Of a DNA stretch of 64,000 bases, positions 63,849 to 64,000 are shown in pieces (within the stretch, counting starts at the first letter, position 1; each line of letters opens with the position of its first letter). Position numbers and translations under genes: made by a program. The stretch is taken from the NCBI GenBank assembly GCA_051861445.1, contig JBHYCS010000006.1:1-64000 (forward strand), given 5' to 3'. Source of the DNA: Parasediminibacterium sp051861445 (GTDB lineage Bacteria > Bacteroidota > Bacteroidia > Chitinophagales > Chitinophagaceae). The notes under the pieces are model-generated. The model saw only the letters and a list, made by a program, of their open reading frames with translations. It searched no databases and was not told the origin of the DNA.

Positions 63849-64000
63849 TTAAAGACTTGTGGTGAATGATATTTTTATTGACCAATTATCAATTGCTTTT
63901 GGTAATGCATAATATCCATATCTATAAAATGCACCTACACCAAGTCCTAAAAACATAAAATTATAGTCTAGCTTATACAAATTATTTATTAAAAATCCCG
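63849..64000 (-). CDS. C-terminal end of a DUF5686-like outer membrane protein (partial)
   Basis: A frame runs from the right edge to a TAA at 63849-63851 and codes about 50 residues: GFLINNLYKLDYNF, then MFLGLGVGAFYRYGYYALP and NWSIKISFTTSL. The GLGVGAFYRYG..A.P...DN...K motif and the beta-rich end fit the C-terminus of DUF5686/CarboxypepD_reg proteins of Bacteroidetes outer membranes. The assignment is from a short piece. The 14-bp stem at 63777-63820 follows it. Confidence 0.6.
   Translation of the reverse strand, partial: GFLINNLYKLDYNFMFLGLGVGAFYRYGYYALPKAIDNWSIKISFTTSL

Overview
The window comes from a low-GC member of the Bacteroidetes (Bacteroidota), most likely the Chitinophagaceae or a close relative. 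The evidence is a SusC/SusD pair, a C-terminal Por (type IX) secretion sorting domain, several promoters of the TTG-N18-20-TAnnTTTG type, start codons without a clear Shine-Dalgarno, and lipoproteins and TonB-dependent receptors typical of the phylum. I see no rRNA, tRNA or CRISPR array.

Region 1-11.9 kb is a pectin-utilisation locus: SusC and SusD, a multidomain secreted pectate lyase, a large secreted beta-repeat protein cut by the left edge, and a divergent LacI-type regulator. An identical 16-bp sequence, ACGCAAACGTTCCCGA, lies upstream of both the SusC gene and the pectate lyase gene and is the best candidate for the LacI operator. Region 11.9-27.5 kb is mostly housekeeping: a DsbA-like protein, a D-aminoacylase-like amidohydrolase, prfA, mrdA-rodA, rpsL-rpsG without an adjacent fusA, ilvE, an uncharacterised protein resembling DNA polymerase III psi, a Spy-like protein, an amidohydrolase, atpD-atpC and bcp. 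A structured GC-rich element of about 95 bp sits upstream of prfA.

Region 27.5-30.6 kb holds the most interesting metabolic cluster. It has a homogentisate-phytyltransferase-like UbiA enzyme, a methyltransferase overlapping it by 4 bp, and a divergent protein that joins a VTE5-like polyprenol kinase to a DUF92 (VTE6-like) phytyl-phosphate kinase. Together they look like a prenyl-alcohol salvage and tocopherol-type quinone route, which is unexpected in a non-photosynthetic heterotroph.

Region 30.6-39 kb is rimP-nusA-infB, with a perfect leader hairpin, followed by a decayed IS3-family element and rho. Region 39-48 kb carries fabH, a Cys/Met-metabolism PLP enzyme, a GNAT, dacB, an RND-family membrane protein, a PAP2-like protein and rpoN. 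Region 48-58.2 kb carries small uncharacterised proteins, a KdnA-like aminotransferase, pheT-zapB-like-zapA, dnaB, rsmE and an L,D-transpeptidase. A group of DnaA-box-like sites lies upstream of dnaB. The right end (58.2-64 kb) has a DUF458 gene with a frameshift in a T run, a small lipoprotein, a TonB-dependent receptor with its beta-helix lipoprotein partner, and the C-terminus of a DUF5686-like protein cut by the window edge.
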